Assembly: GCF_014640335.1 (NCBI RefSeq)
Contig: NZ_BMGT01000002.1
Span: 558,001-622,000, forward strand
Source of the DNA: Edaphobacter dinghuensis
GTDB taxonomy: Bacteria; Acidobacteriota; Terriglobia; Terriglobales; Acidobacteriaceae
DNA length: 64,000 nt
Direction: 5' to 3'
Below the pieces are notes generated by a model. The model was not told where the DNA came from, made no database searches, and worked only from the letters and a program-made list of their open reading frames with translations. Positions 34,172 to 43,766 of this stretch are shown piece by piece; position 1 is the first letter of the stretch; the number at the start of each line of letters is the position of its first letter. The translations under genes and the position numbers were made by a program.

Positions 34172-37100
34172 CTATACAGCCGCCTCAATCCGGTTCGCAT
34201 GGAGCGTCTGCAAGGCGACCACACTCAGTGTTCCCTGCTGCAACGCCGAGATGCCTTCGGCCGCCGCCCGTGCCGCTGCGAGCGTCGTAATCGTCGGAAT
34301 TCGCGCCAGTACTGCTGCTCGACGAATTGCCTGCTCATCGAAGAACGTGTCCTGTCCGCGCGGTGTATTCACGATCAATTGAATGCGGTCGCCCTTGATG
34401 AGATCGACAACGTTGGGACGGCCTTCCTTGACCTTGTAGACGCGCTCCGGCTGCAATCCAGCCTTCTCCAGCACTGCTGCGGTTCCATGCGTCGCCACCA
34501 GGTGGAAGCCCATCTCGACAAACTGCTTCGCCAGCGAAACTACGCCATCCTTATCGTGATCATTCACGCTCAGGAAGATCGTTCCCTGCAACGGAAGCAC
34601 CTGTCCGGCAGCGATCTGCGCCTTGGCAAACGCCTCGCCAAAGTTGTCGGCCACGCCCATCACCTCTCCGGTCGACTTCATCTCTGGGCCAAGCACGGTG
34701 TCGACTCCCGGGAACTTGCCCCACGGAAATACCGGCGACTTCACGAAGTAATGCGAGCCAGTTCCGAGGTCCTTGCCGCTCGCAACTGCATCCGGCAGCA
34801 ATTCCTTCAGCTTGCGTCCGACCATGATGCGCGAAGCGATCTTCGCCAGCGGAATGCCCGTCGCCTTCGAGACATAAGGCACCGTGCGCGAAGCGCGTGG
34901 ATTGACCTCGATCACGTAGACCTTGCCGCGCTGAATTGCGAACTGGATATTGACCAGGCCACGCACGTTCAGCGACATCGCCAGCTTGCGTGTGTACTCG
35001 CGAATCGTCTTCAGCACATCGTCGCTGAGATCGACCGAAGGCAACACGCACGAAGAGTCGCCGGAGTGAATGCCGGCCTCTTCGATATGCTGCATGATCC
35101 CGGCGATCACCACATCGTCGCCGTCGCACAGCGCGTCGACGTCGCACTCAGTCGCCTCTTCCAGGAAGTGATCGATCAGCACCGGCCGCTCCTGCGAGTA
35201 CTCAATCGCGGTGCTCATGTAGCGAACGACTGCCTCATCGTCATAGGCGATGACCATCGCTCGTCCGCCCAGCACATAGGAAGGCCGCACCAGCACCGGA
35301 TAACCTACGCGATTCGCACCTTCGACAGCCTCGGCTACGCTGGTCGCCATCGCGCCCTGCGGCTGCGGAATCTGCAACTCCTCGATCAGCTTGCCAAACC
35401 GCTTGCGATCTTCCGCCAGGTCAATCGACTCGGGCGATGTGCCAATGATCGGCACGCCCGCCTTCTTGAGCGGAAGGCTCAGGTTCAGCGGAGTCTGTCC
35501 GCCGAACTGCACAATCATGCCAATATCGGCACCCGATGCGGCCTCGTGCTCATAGACTGCGAGCACGTCTTCCAAGGTCAGCGGTTCGAAGTACAGACGG
35601 TCGCTGGTGTCGTAGTCGGTCGAGACCGTCTCAGGATTGCAATTGACCATGATGGTCTCGTAGCCGTCTTCACGCAGAGCAAACGCCGCATGGCAGCAGC
35701 AGTAATCGAACTCGATTCCCTGCCCGATACGGTTCGGCCCACTGCCGAGAATCAGGATCTTCTTGCGCGCCGTCGGTGCTGCTTCATCCTCTTCGTCGTA
35801 GCTGCTGTAGAGATACGGGGTATAGCTCTCGAACTCTCCGGCACAGGTGTCCACCATCTTGTAGACCGGCAGTACGTTGAGCTTCTTTCGCAGCGCACGA
35901 ACCGCCGCCGTTCCCTCCGCGCCCTTCAGGCCCCAGCTCGCGGCGAGCCGCTCGTCGGAGATGCCCATGCGCTTGGCAGTGCGAAGCTGTTCCGCCGTCA
36001 CTTCGTTCATTGACACGCCGCCGATGGCCTTGATCTCATCCGTAATCTGCTTGATCTGATGCAGGAACCACGGGTCCATCGAGGTCATGCGAGCAACTTC
36101 ACGAACGGTCATGCCGCGCTCGAACGCATAGCGAACATAAGCCAGCCGGTCAGGATGCGGCGTCACCAACCGCTGCGTCAGCCTGCGCGGCTCGATGTCG
36201 TCGGCCGTGGCCTTCTTGCCCGTCTCCAGCGACCGTACCGCCTTCATCATCGCTTCCTTAAAGGTACGGCCAATCGCCATTACTTCGCCGACAGACTTCA
36301 TCTGCGGCCCCAGACCCTCATCGGCACCGGGAAACTTCTCGAACTGCCACTTCGGAATCTTTACGACAACATAGTCAATCGTCGGCTCAAAGCAGGCAGG
36401 AGTCGCCTTGGTAATGTCATTCTGAATCTCATCGAGCGTGTAGCCCACGGCAAGTCGCGCCGCAATCTTCGCAATCGGAAATCCAGTTGCCTTCGAGGCC
36501 AGCGCCGACGACCGCGATACACGCGGATTCATCTCGATCACCGTCATGCGGCCGTTCTGCGGATTCACCGCGAACTGCACGTTGCTGCCGCCCGTCTCCA
36601 CGCCAATCTCGCGGATCACGCGAATCGCCGCATCGCGCATGGACTGGTACTCGCGGTCGGTCAGCGTCTGTGCCGGGGCCACCGTGATCGAGTCGCCCGT
36701 ATGCACGCCCATCGGGTCGAAGTTCTCAATCGAGCAGATGATGATGACGTTGTCATTCAGATCGCGGACAACCTCAAGCTCGTACTCCTTCCAGCCGAGC
36801 ACGCTCTCTTCGAGCAGGCACTCATGCACCGGCGAAAGGTCAAGGCCACGCGAGAGAATCTCCATCAGCTCTTCGCGGTTATAGGCGATGCCGCCACCCG
36901 AGCCGCCCAACGTAAACGAAGGACGAATCACCACGGGGAAGCCGATCTTTCCGGCAAACTCCAGCCCATCGCGAATGTTGTTGATCAGCGCCGATCGCGG
37001 CATGTCCAACCCGATCTTGGTCATCGCGTCCTTGAAGAGAAGACGATCCTCTGCCTTCTTGATGGCCTCCAGCTTCGCGCCAATCAGTTCGATGCCCAGC

Positions 37101-37453
37101 TTCTCGAGAACGCCAGAGTCGGCGAGATCGACCGCAAGGTTCAGCGCCGTCTGTCCACCAACGGTGGGCAACACGGCAAACTTGCCCGAGCCAGCCGTCA
37201 TCATCTCCGCTTCCACGCGAAGAATCTCTTCCAAATAAGCTGTATTCAAAGGCTCGATGTACGTGCGGTCCGCAACCTCAGGGTCCGTCATGATCGACGC
37301 CGGGTTCGAGTTCACCAGCACCACTTCATAGCCTTCGGCCTTCAGCGCCTTACAAGCCTGCGTGCCGGAGTAGTCGAACTCCGCCGACTGTCCAATCACA
37401 ATCGGCCCAGAGCCGATCACCAGAATCTTTGCGATGTCATTCCTGCGTGGCAT
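34172..37453 (-). CDS. carB: Carbamoyl-phosphate synthase, large subunit
   Basis: A 1093-aa duplicated ATP-grasp enzyme that makes carbamoyl phosphate from bicarbonate, ATP and ammonia delivered by CarA. It supplies both pyrimidine and arginine synthesis. The N-half begins [20 protein letters not shown]. The C-half repeats the motif as [21 protein letters not shown], showing the internal duplication. The final ~130 residues form the allosteric domain ([20 protein letters not shown]), which normally binds UMP and ornithine. Length matches the family (about 1070-1100). It follows carA after 69 bases. The opposite strand also holds a 933-codon open frame, which I reject as a GC shadow. Confidence 0.98.
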   Translation of the reverse strand: MPRRNDIAKILVIGSGPIVIGQSAEFDYSGTQACKALKAEGYEVVLVNSNPASIMTDPEVADRTYIEPLNTAYLEEILRVEAEMMTAGSGKFAVLPTVGGQTALNLAVDLADSGVLEKLGIELIGAKLEAIKKAEDRLLFKDAMTKIGLDMPRSALINNIRDGLEFAGKIGFPVVIRPSFTLGGSGGGIAYNREELMEILSRGLDLSPVHECLLEESVLGWKEYELEVVRDLNDNVIIICSIENFDPMGVHTGDSITVAPAQTLTDREYQSMRDAAIRVIREIGVETGGSNVQFAVNPQNGRMTVIEMNPRVSRSSALASKATGFPIAKIAARLAVGYTLDEIQNDITKATPACFEPTIDYVVVKIPKWQFEKFPGADEGLGPQMKSVGEVMAIGRTFKEAMMKAVRSLETGKKATADDIEPRRLTQRLVTPHPDRLAYVRYAFERGMTVREVARMTSMDPWFLHQIKQITDEIKAIGGVSMNEVTAEQLRTAKRMGISDERLAASWGLKGAEGTAAVRALRKKLNVLPVYKMVDTCAGEFESYTPYLYSSYDEEDEAAPTARKKILILGSGPNRIGQGIEFDYCCCHAAFALREDGYETIMVNCNPETVSTDYDTSDRLYFEPLTLEDVLAVYEHEAASGADIGMIVQFGGQTPLNLSLPLKKAGVPIIGTSPESIDLAEDRKRFGKLIEELQIPQPQGAMATSVAEAVEGANRVGYPVLVRPSYVLGGRAMVIAYDDEAVVRYMSTAIEYSQERPVLIDHFLEEATECDVDALCDGDDVVIAGIMQHIEEAGIHSGDSSCVLPSVDLSDDVLKTIREYTRKLAMSLNVRGLVNIQFAIQRGKVYVIEVNPRASRTVPYVSKATGIPLAKIASRIMVGRKLKELLPDAVASGKDLGTGSHYFVKSPVFPWGKFPGVDTVLGPEMKSTGEVMGVADNFGEAFAKAQIAAGQVLPLQGTIFLSVNDHDKDGVVSLAKQFVEMGFHLVATHGTAAVLEKAGLQPERVYKVKEGRPNVVDLIKGDRIQLIVNTPRGQDTFFDEQAIRRAAVLARIPTITTLAAARAAAEGISALQQGTLSVVALQTLHANRIEAAV

Positions 37454-37522
37454 CTATTTCTCTTTCTCAACTGAATTTCTTTGTGTCGAAAAAATGCGCG
37501 GCCAAAGCCGCGCCATGAGCTT

Positions 37523-38662
37523 CTACTTCTTCCACTCTTCCATCATCTTCCTGAAATCGCGGAAGAGATAATGCGAGTCGTGCGGCCCCGGACTTGCTTC
37601 GGGGTGGTACTGCACGCTGAACATCGGATCGGTCTTATGCTTCAATCCGGCCAGCGTGTGGTCGTTCAAATTGGTATGCGTCCGCTCCACATTCGCCGGA
37701 AGCGAATCGGGATCGACGTTGAAGTTGTGGTTCTGCGCCGTGATCTCGACCTTGCCAGTCTGGTGGTTCATGATCGGATGGTTGCCGCCATGATGCCCAA
37801 ACTTCAGCTTGTAGGTCTTGCCGCCCAGCGCCAGCCCAAAGATCTGGTGTCCCAGGCAGATGCCAAAGATCGGCTTCTTGCCCTGCAACTTTCTTGCATT
37901 CTCAATCGCATACTCGAGCGGCTCCGGGTCGCCGGGACCGTTCGAGAAGAAGACGCCGTCTGGATTCATCGCCAGGACTTCTTCTGCCGGAGTCGTCGCC
38001 GGAACTACGGTCACGCTGCAGTTCTCGCGCGTCAACATCCGCAGAATATTTTCCTTGATGCCGAAGTCGTAAGCGACCACATGCATCTGCTTGCCGTCTG
38101 CGTTCTCCGCAGGCGTCAGCAACGTGTCGCCAGTCTGGTTCTTCGGCTCATTGGCATCCCACTTGTACGTCGTCTTCGTGGTCACGACGCTGGCAAGGTC
38201 AGTGCCGTCCATCTTGCGGATCGACCGCGCCTTCGCCACCAGCGCATCTGCATCCAAATTCTCACCGCTCGCAAGGACGCCGCGCATCACGCCGTTGGCC
38301 CGCAGATGCCGCACCACGGCACGCGTATCGATGTCCGAGATCACCGGCACGCCATAGCGCTCCAGATACTCGTCGGCAACCTGGGTTGAGCGCCAGTTTG
38401 AGCTGATCGGCGAGAACTCGCGCGTCACCAGACCTTCGATGTAGGGGCGCGTAGCCTCCGCATCGTGCGGTGTCGTGCCATAGTTTCCAATGTGCGGATT
38501 GGTCAAAACCACAATCTGGCCTGCATAGGAAGGATCGGTAAAGATCTCCTGATAGCCGGTTAGTGATGTATTGAAGACCACCTCGCCAGACCGTTCCGTC
38601 TGCGCGCCAAAACTCTTACCACGAAAGATGCGCCCGTCTTCCAGCGCCAGTATTGCCTGCAT
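37523..38662 (-). CDS. carA: Carbamoyl-phosphate synthase, small subunit
   Basis: A 379-aa glutamine amidotransferase subunit that feeds ammonia to CarB. The class I triad is visible: Cys269 ([16 protein letters not shown]) and the His/Glu in [12 protein letters not shown]. The N-terminal CPSase domain begins [20 protein letters not shown]. The frame is open to 38725, but GGAGAGG 2-5 bases before the ATG at 38662 and the normal family length fix the start. carA-carB form an operon. The window thus holds both pyrimidine synthesis (carAB) and pyrimidine breakdown (preTA-hydA), 27 kb apart. Confidence 0.97.
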   Translation of the reverse strand: MQAILALEDGRIFRGKSFGAQTERSGEVVFNTSLTGYQEIFTDPSYAGQIVVLTNPHIGNYGTTPHDAEATRPYIEGLVTREFSPISSNWRSTQVADEYLERYGVPVISDIDTRAVVRHLRANGVMRGVLASGENLDADALVAKARSIRKMDGTDLASVVTTKTTYKWDANEPKNQTGDTLLTPAENADGKQMHVVAYDFGIKENILRMLTRENCSVTVVPATTPAEEVLAMNPDGVFFSNGPGDPEPLEYAIENARKLQGKKPIFGICLGHQIFGLALGGKTYKLKFGHHGGNHPIMNHQTGKVEITAQNHNFNVDPDSLPANVERTHTNLNDHTLAGLKHKTDPMFSVQYHPEASPGPHDSHYLFRDFRKMMEEWKK

Positions 38663-38863
38663 TGCCTCTCCAGAGGAGTGGATTTTATAGATTCTAACAG
38701 CTTTGGCGGGCATAATCTGCCCCATCGCAGCAGCTTCCGGCTAAATCATTCTCTGGACACGAAAAAAGACCCGGAACAAGGCGTCCGAGCCTCTTTCTCA
38801 CAGCAAAAAAATAATTGACCGCATCATTCAATCGGCCACCAAAACAACTGAAGCCGCCTTCAG

Positions 38864-39301
38864 CTAGACGAACATATCAGGACCGGGATGCCATCCACCA
38901 TCAGCGGTTCCGTAAGGGCTGGCAACCACGACGGTATAGCCATCAGGATCGCGCATCCAGCACTCCCAGTGGTTCGGTCCGCCACTGCCGTCAGGAGGGT
39001 TGCGATGGCGGGGCATCACGATCTCGACACTCATCTCGGCAACCCGCTGCATCACCGCGTCGAAGTCTTCCACCTCGAACCAAAGCAGCACGCCATTACC
39101 GTAGGGTCTGTCGTTGCGATTGCCGATGGGGCCGTGATGATGTTCGACGTCAAAACTGTGCAGTTGCAGAATGAGTTGGCCGTCCTTCACCAACTGCTCG
39201 TATTGCGTGCCCCCGTGCGCTCCACGGCAGCCCAGCAGACGTTGATACCACCGGCTGCTGGCTTCTACATCCGTCACACAAATAAGAGGCTGGGGACGCA
39301 T
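38864..39301 (-). CDS. Glyoxalase/bleomycin-resistance (VOC) family protein
   Basis: A 145-aa protein of the vicinal oxygen chelate fold, with paired beta-alpha-beta-beta-beta modules. The first reads LICVTDVEASSRWYQRLLGC and the second LLWFEVEDFDAVMQRVAEM, ending in WMRDPDGYTVVVASP. Metal-ligand positions in the family are His/Glu; His and Glu residues occur at plausible places (QLHSFD, NHWECW). Such single-domain proteins include glyoxalases, dioxygenases and antibiotic-binding proteins, so no substrate can be named. The ATG at 39301 has only a G-rich stretch upstream. It stands alone between carA and the small His/Arg peptide. Confidence 0.85.
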   Translation of the reverse strand: MRPQPLICVTDVEASSRWYQRLLGCRGAHGGTQYEQLVKDGQLILQLHSFDVEHHHGPIGNRNDRPYGNGVLLWFEVEDFDAVMQRVAEMSVEIVMPRHRNPPDGSGGPNHWECWMRDPDGYTVVVASPYGTADGGWHPGPDMFV

Positions 39302-39369
39302 GGCCCCCAGCCTAACAGAACTTCCTGAATTTGGCGTGCAAATATCAACAAACTTCTTGAAACACCAAA

Positions 39370-39492
39370 CTAGCGTCTGCGGTGATGACGATGACGACGG
39401 TGACGATGATGCACAGCAGCATTCGCCGGAGCAACAGTTCCGGCCAACATAACAAATGCGATGGCACCAAGGATCAGATTGCGAATCTTCAT
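39370..39492 (-). CDS. Small secreted His/Arg-rich peptide (40 aa)
   Basis: A 40-residue open frame with a ribosome site GGGAGGC 7 bases before its ATG. It starts MKIRNLILGAIAFVMLAGTV, a positively charged start and a hydrophobic core, followed by a PANAA-like signal-peptidase site. The predicted mature part is only 13 residues, VHHRHRRHRHHRRR without other residue types beyond the first Val. This is a complete signal-peptide gene, so it is very unlikely to be chance. It is too short for usual gene-finding thresholds. The mature peptide could bind metal (Ni, Cu, Zn), nucleic acid or lipopolysaccharide. A palindrome at 39540 lies in its upstream region. Confidence 0.75.
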   Translation of the reverse strand: MKIRNLILGAIAFVMLAGTVAPANAAVHHRHRRHRHHRRR

Positions 39493-39539
39493 AGATATTG
39501 CCTCCCCCTCCGCTATTTCATCTTCAGAAATAGTCAGTT

Positions 39540-39556
39540 AGTAAGCGAAGCTTACT
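39540..39556. promoter_or_regulatory. Palindrome between the His/Arg peptide gene and larE
   Basis: AGTAAGCGAAGCTTACT has perfect 7-bp arms around GAA. It lies 48 bases before the start of the small peptide gene and 129 bases before larE on the other strand. It may serve as an operator for one or both. Confidence 0.35.
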
Positions 39557-39684
39557 CTCTCAACTGCCTTACTTCCAACGCTCCAGCGTAAAACTTCAGA
39601 GAAGTTACCTGACTTATCATCTGCTGCACGCAACTCGACGGCATCTCTCCTACAATAGCTATCAAGAGGTATCAGGGCGTCCGA

Positions 39685-40518
39685 ATGAACCTGCCGCAAA
39701 AGTCCGCTCTACTCGAGGCCACGCTCCGCGACCTCGGCAGCCTCCTCGTCGCCTACTCGGGCGGAACCGACTCCGCCTACCTCGCCTACGCCGCTCATCA
39801 AGCCCTCGGCGACAACATGCTCGCCGTCATCGCCGACTCTGCCTCTCTTCCCCGCGCAGAATTGGCCGCCGCTCTCGACTTCGCCTCCCGTCACAGCATC
39901 CCGGTCCAGATTCTGCATACCGAAGAACTCGAAAACCCCGACTACCAGCGCAACGACAGCAAACGCTGTTTCCACTGCAAGGACGAGCTGTTCACCCGCA
40001 TGGAATCCGAGCGTGAGTCCCGCGGGTTCCAACACATCGCCTACGGTATGAACCTCGACGACCGCGGTGAGTTTCGCCCTGGCCAACAGGCCGCCACTGA
40101 GCATCACGCCGTTGCTCCCCTCGTCACCGCTGAGCTCACCAAAGCTGAAATTCGCCAGCTCGCTCACGAAGCCGGTCTGGAGCTATGGGACAAGCCCGCT
40201 TCTGCCTGTCTTGCCTCGCGCATCGAGTACGGCCGCCCCGTTACCCGCGAAAATCTCTCGCAGGTCGAGCAAGCCGAAGAGGCCCTCCACGCTCTGGGCT
40301 TCCAGCAGGTCCGCGTACGCCACCATGGCGACCTCGCCCGCATTGAGATTTCACGTACAGAACTACCTCGCGCCCTCTCGCTCGAGACCCTCGACCACAT
40401 CACCGCTGCTCTGCGCCCGCTGGGCTTCCTCTACGTCACCCTCGACACGCAGGGCTATCGCTCCGGCAGCATGAACGATATCCTGCCCGCCACCGCCATC
40501 GCCCCTGCCGCAAAGTAA
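39685..40518 (+). CDS. larE: ATP-dependent sacrificial sulfur transferase LarE
   Basis: A 277-aa PP-loop enzyme that donates sulfur atoms to the pyridinium dicarboxylate intermediate of the nickel-pincer nucleotide (NPN) cofactor. The PP-loop is SGGTDS at residues 25-30. A CFHC motif lies at 95-98. Cys175 in ASACLASRI matches the sacrificial Cys176 of Lactiplantibacillus LarE, so this protein is likely of the single-turnover sacrificial type rather than the 4Fe-4S type. It is followed by larC (31 bases) and larB, making the complete NPN maturation set. No lactate-utilisation gene adjoins it; the LarA-family partner is in the uronate cluster 7 kb downstream. Confidence 0.93.
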   Translation: MNLPQKSALLEATLRDLGSLLVAYSGGTDSAYLAYAAHQALGDNMLAVIADSASLPRAELAAALDFASRHSIPVQILHTEELENPDYQRNDSKRCFHCKDELFTRMESERESRGFQHIAYGMNLDDRGEFRPGQQAATEHHAVAPLVTAELTKAEIRQLAHEAGLELWDKPASACLASRIEYGRPVTRENLSQVEQAEEALHALGFQQVRVRHHGDLARIEISRTELPRALSLETLDHITAALRPLGFLYVTLDTQGYRSGSMNDILPATAIAPAAK

Positions 40519-40549
40519 ATTTCACCGCAAGCCGTGAAACAATAAGCCC

Positions 40550-41875
40550 ATGCGTATCGCCTATCTCGACTGTTTTGCCGGCATCAGCGGAGACATGTTC
40601 CTCGGCGTTCTCCTCGACGCAGGACTCGCTCCCCAAGTCCTCCACGATGCCATCGCCTCCCTCAATCTCGGAGCCTCCCTCAATCTCGAAAGGGTCGACC
40701 GCAGCGGCATCTCCTCCACCCGCGTCCTCGTCTTCGATGGAACAGAGCCTGCCGAAAAAAGCACCCAGCCCGAGCTACACGGCTCTCACGACCACACGCG
40801 TACGCATACGTACGATCACACGCACAGTCACGATCATGCAGAAACGCACACCCACGAGAAGAAGCCCGAAGAGAAACCTCACCACCATGGACGCCATCTC
40901 AGCTCCATTCGCAAGATTATTAACGCCAGCACATTAGCCGACGAAGTGAAGCAGACCGCGATCCGCGCCTTCGAACTTCTTGGAGCCTCCGAAGCCAAGA
41001 TCCACAACGTAGACGTCGAAAAAATTCACTTCCACGAAGTAGGCGCCATCGACGCTATCGTCGACATCGTGGCCGCCTCCGCAGGCATCCACGCCCTCGC
41101 CGTCGACAAATGGTTCTGCTCCCCGCTCAACGTCGGCGGCGGCTCCGTCGACTGCGCCCACGGACACTTCCCCGTTCCTGCCCCGGCCACCGCAGACCTT
41201 CTGCGAGGCCTGCCTACCTACACCGACTCCGCTGGCCCGCAGATGGAGCTGGTCACCCCGACCGGCGCAGCCATCCTCCGCGCCCTCTCGCCCACCTTCA
41301 CCCAGCCGCCCGTCATGCGCGTCCATCGCATCGGCTACGGAGCAGGAGGACGCAACCCCAAGGGCTTCCCCAACGTCCTGCGCCTCAACATCGGCGAGTC
41401 GGCACAGGCCGCCAGCACAAATACCGTCACCGTCCTCGAAACCGCGCTCGACGACCTCACCCCGCAGATCATAGCCCACGTCGCCGAACAGGCTCTCCAG
41501 CAAGGCGCACTCGACGTCATGCTCACCCCGGTCGTCATGAAGAAGGGCCGTCCCGGCACGCTTCTCACCGTCCTCTGCGATCCGGAAAAAGCATCCGCCC
41601 TCGAGCACCTGCTGCTGCGCGAGACCAGCACCCTCGGCATCAGAATCCACCAGCAGCAGCGCTCCTGCCTCGACCGCAGCCATCAAACCGTCTCCACAGA
41701 CTACGGAGAGATCCGCATCAAGGTAGGCTCACTCGGCCAGGATGCATTCAAGGAAGAGCTCAACGCCAATCCCGAGTTCGAGGACTGCCGCGCCGCCGCA
41801 GCAGCCCACAACGTCCCCGTCAAACAGGTCGTTCAATCGGCCATCGCCGCATATCACTCCGGCAAATCAAAATGA
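40550..41875 (+). CDS. larC: Nickel-pincer cofactor nickel insertase LarC
   Basis: A 441-aa protein that inserts nickel into the pincer cofactor using CTP. The N-terminal motif MRIAYLDCFAGISGDMFLGV is the LarC signature. A His-rich loop with 14 His among residues 77-116 (for example HTHSHDHAETH) probably collects nickel. The C-terminal catalytic half follows. Unlike the Lactiplantibacillus gene, which needs a programmed frameshift, this is one uninterrupted frame. It overlaps larB by the sequence ATGA (41872-41875), so the two are translationally coupled. The opposite and alternate frames here are long but lack family sense. Confidence 0.95.
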   Translation: MRIAYLDCFAGISGDMFLGVLLDAGLAPQVLHDAIASLNLGASLNLERVDRSGISSTRVLVFDGTEPAEKSTQPELHGSHDHTRTHTYDHTHSHDHAETHTHEKKPEEKPHHHGRHLSSIRKIINASTLADEVKQTAIRAFELLGASEAKIHNVDVEKIHFHEVGAIDAIVDIVAASAGIHALAVDKWFCSPLNVGGGSVDCAHGHFPVPAPATADLLRGLPTYTDSAGPQMELVTPTGAAILRALSPTFTQPPVMRVHRIGYGAGGRNPKGFPNVLRLNIGESAQAASTNTVTVLETALDDLTPQIIAHVAEQALQQGALDVMLTPVVMKKGRPGTLLTVLCDPEKASALEHLLLRETSTLGIRIHQQQRSCLDRSHQTVSTDYGEIRIKVGSLGQDAFKEELNANPEFEDCRAAAAAHNVPVKQVVQSAIAAYHSGKSK

Positions 41876-42627
41876 ATAAAACATCCCTTCTCGAACTTCT
41901 GGCCGAAGTCCAGCGCGGCACCCTTACCCCGGAGCAAGCCTCCGGCCGCCTCGCCAACCTTCCCTTCGAAGACCTCGACTACGCCAAGATCGACCATCAT
42001 CGCTCCCTTCGTAACGGTCTGCCAGAAGTCATCTACGCCGCAGGCAAATCGCCCGAGCACACCTCTGAGATCTTCGCCCGCATGGCCGCCACCGGCATCG
42101 ACGTCCTCGCCACCCGCGCCGACGAGGCTACCGCAGCAGCCGTCCTCGCCGCCACTCCCACAGCGAAGTATCACCAACAGGCACGCGCCATCACCCTTCG
42201 CCAATCTCCCCCAGCCGCGCCGCACGGTCACGTCGCCGTCCTCTGCGCCGGAACCAGCGACCTTCCCGCCGCCGAAGAGGCAGCCATCACCGCCGAGCTA
42301 TTCGGCGCAAAGGTCACACGCCTCTACGACGTCGGCGTCGCGGGCATCCATCGCCTGCTCGCCCAACGCGACATCCTCGCCACCGCCAACGCCGTCATCG
42401 TCTGCGCTGGCATGGAAGGCGCTCTGCCCAGCGTCGTCGGGGGCCTCGTCGCCGTTCCCGTCATTGCTGTCCCTACCTCCGTCGGCTACGGAGCCTCCTT
42501 CTCCGGAGCCGCCGCGCTTTTAGGCATGCTCAACTCCTGCTCGCCCAACGTCTGCGTCGTCAACATCGACAACGGCTTCGGAGCAGCCTACACCGCAACC
42601 ATGATCGCCCGCGCCTCCCACAGGTAG
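41872..42627 (+). CDS. larB: Nickel-pincer cofactor biosynthesis protein LarB
   Basis: A 251-aa enzyme that carboxylates and hydrolyses nicotinic acid adenine dinucleotide to start NPN synthesis. The C-terminal half is PurE-like: AVLCAGTSDLPAAEEAAITA, then TSVGYGASFSGAAALLGML and VNIDNGFGAAYTA. The long open frame reaches back to 41110 inside larC, but MNKTSLLELLAEVQRGTLTP starting at the ATGA overlap is the true N-terminus. With larE and larC it completes cofactor synthesis. The only LarA-family protein in the window is encoded at 47219-48502. Confidence 0.94.
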   Translation: MNKTSLLELLAEVQRGTLTPEQASGRLANLPFEDLDYAKIDHHRSLRNGLPEVIYAAGKSPEHTSEIFARMAATGIDVLATRADEATAAAVLAATPTAKYHQQARAITLRQSPPAAPHGHVAVLCAGTSDLPAAEEAAITAELFGAKVTRLYDVGVAGIHRLLAQRDILATANAVIVCAGMEGALPSVVGGLVAVPVIAVPTSVGYGASFSGAAALLGMLNSCSPNVCVVNIDNGFGAAYTATMIARASHR

Positions 42628-42682
42628 CCTCTCCGCCCTCGGTTCGCATCCAAACCTGTACGCAAGCACACAGGAGAACCGC

Positions 42683-43708
42683 ATGGAACGCAGGAGCTTC
42701 CTGAAGTCAGCCACCGCCGTCGGAATCGCCGCAGCCACCGGCAGCATGACCAGTCAGCCCGCAGCCGCCGCAAAGACTTCTGCTGCAACCACAAGACCTG
42801 AATCACCCGACATGATCTACCGCGAGCTTGGGCAAACCGGAGAGCGCGTCTCGGCCATCGGCCTCGGCGGCTTCCACGTCGGCAAGCAGCAGGACGCCAA
42901 CGAGAGCATCCGTCTCATCCGCCAGTCCATCGACCGCGGTATTACCTTCATGGACAACTGCTGGGACTACAACAACGGCATCAGTGAAGTCCGCATGGGC
43001 CAGGCGCTGCGCGACGGCTATCGCAGCAAGGTCTTCCTGATGACCAAGATGGATGGCCGCACTAAAGAGGAGTACAACAGGCAGCTCGAAGAGTCCCTCG
43101 GCCGTCTCCAGACCGACGTCATCGATCTCGTCCAGTTCCACGAGATTATCCGCATGGAAGACCCCGACCGCGTCTTCGCTCCGGGCGGTGCTCTCGAGGC
43201 AGCCGTCGCCGCAAAGCAGGCGGGAAAGATTCGCTACATCGGCTTTACCGGGCACAAAGACCCAGCCGTCCATCTGCGCATGTTCGAGTTCGCGCAGAAG
43301 CACAGCTTCCGCTTCGACACCGTGCAGATGCCGGTCAACGTCATGGACGCTCACTTCCGTTCTTTTACGAAGGAGGTTATCCCGGTCGCGCTTAAGCAAG
43401 GCACCGGCATCCTCGCCATGAAGACCTTCGGCGACAACTACATTCTGCGCAGCAAGACGGTCGAGCCTATCGAAGCCCTGCACTACGGCCTCACCCAGCC
43501 CGTCTCGGTCGTCATCACAGGCATCGACTCAACTGCCGTTCTCGATCAGGCCATCCAGGCGACAAAGACCTTCAAGCCGCTCACCGAAACCCAGATTGCA
43601 ACTCTGCTTGACCGCACCCGCGAAGCTGCCAGCGAAGGTAAGTTCGAGCTATTCAAGACCACCAATCACTTCGACGGAACCGCCGCCAACCCTAAGTGGC
43701 TGGGTTAA
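42683..43708 (+). CDS. Tat-exported aldo/keto reductase
   Basis: A 341-aa aldo-keto reductase-fold protein with a classic twin-arginine signal (MERRSFLKSATAVGIAAATG, Ala-rich cleavage region near residue 33). The TIM-barrel catalytic tetrad is recognisable: Asp and Tyr in FMDNCWDYNNG, Lys in FLMTKMDGR and His in LVQFHEI. AGGAG stands 6 bases before the ATG. It starts 55 bases after larB and could be co-transcribed, but AKRs are not part of the known Lar pathway. Export implies use of an NAD(P)H-like or other periplasmic cofactor loaded before export. A terminator-like hairpin follows. Substrate unknown. Confidence 0.92.
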   Translation: MERRSFLKSATAVGIAAATGSMTSQPAAAAKTSAATTRPESPDMIYRELGQTGERVSAIGLGGFHVGKQQDANESIRLIRQSIDRGITFMDNCWDYNNGISEVRMGQALRDGYRSKVFLMTKMDGRTKEEYNRQLEESLGRLQTDVIDLVQFHEIIRMEDPDRVFAPGGALEAAVAAKQAGKIRYIGFTGHKDPAVHLRMFEFAQKHSFRFDTVQMPVNVMDAHFRSFTKEVIPVALKQGTGILAMKTFGDNYILRSKTVEPIEALHYGLTQPVSVVITGIDSTAVLDQAIQATKTFKPLTETQIATLLDRTREAASEGKFELFKTTNHFDGTAANPKWLG

Positions 43709-43714
43709 ATGCAA

Positions 43715-43742
43715 AGGCCGGATGTCAGAGGACATCCGGCCT
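43715..43742. terminator. Bidirectional terminator between AKR and SDR genes
   Basis: A perfect 12-bp stem, AGGCCGGATGTC (43715-43726) with GACATCCGGCCT (43731-43742), with a 4-nt loop. It sits between convergent stop codons. The T-rich flank is on the minus-strand side (for the SDR transcript). Confidence 0.75.
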
Positions 43743-43766
43743 GAACTCTAAAACGTCTGCGTTTGA

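Noticed and set aside
33212..36013. A 933-codon open frame on the plus strand opposite pfp and carB
   Set aside because: It is antisense to two unmistakable enzymes, has a His/Arg-rich composition typical of shadow frames in GC-rich DNA, and shows no domain or ribosome site.
36059..37474. A 471-codon frame opposite the first part of carB
   Set aside because: Shadow frame with no recognisable protein features, inside a 1093-aa conserved gene.
41110..41871. Arg/Pro-rich upstream extension of the larB frame
   Set aside because: It lies wholly inside larC in another frame; the ATGA junction and LarB N-terminus place the start at 41872.
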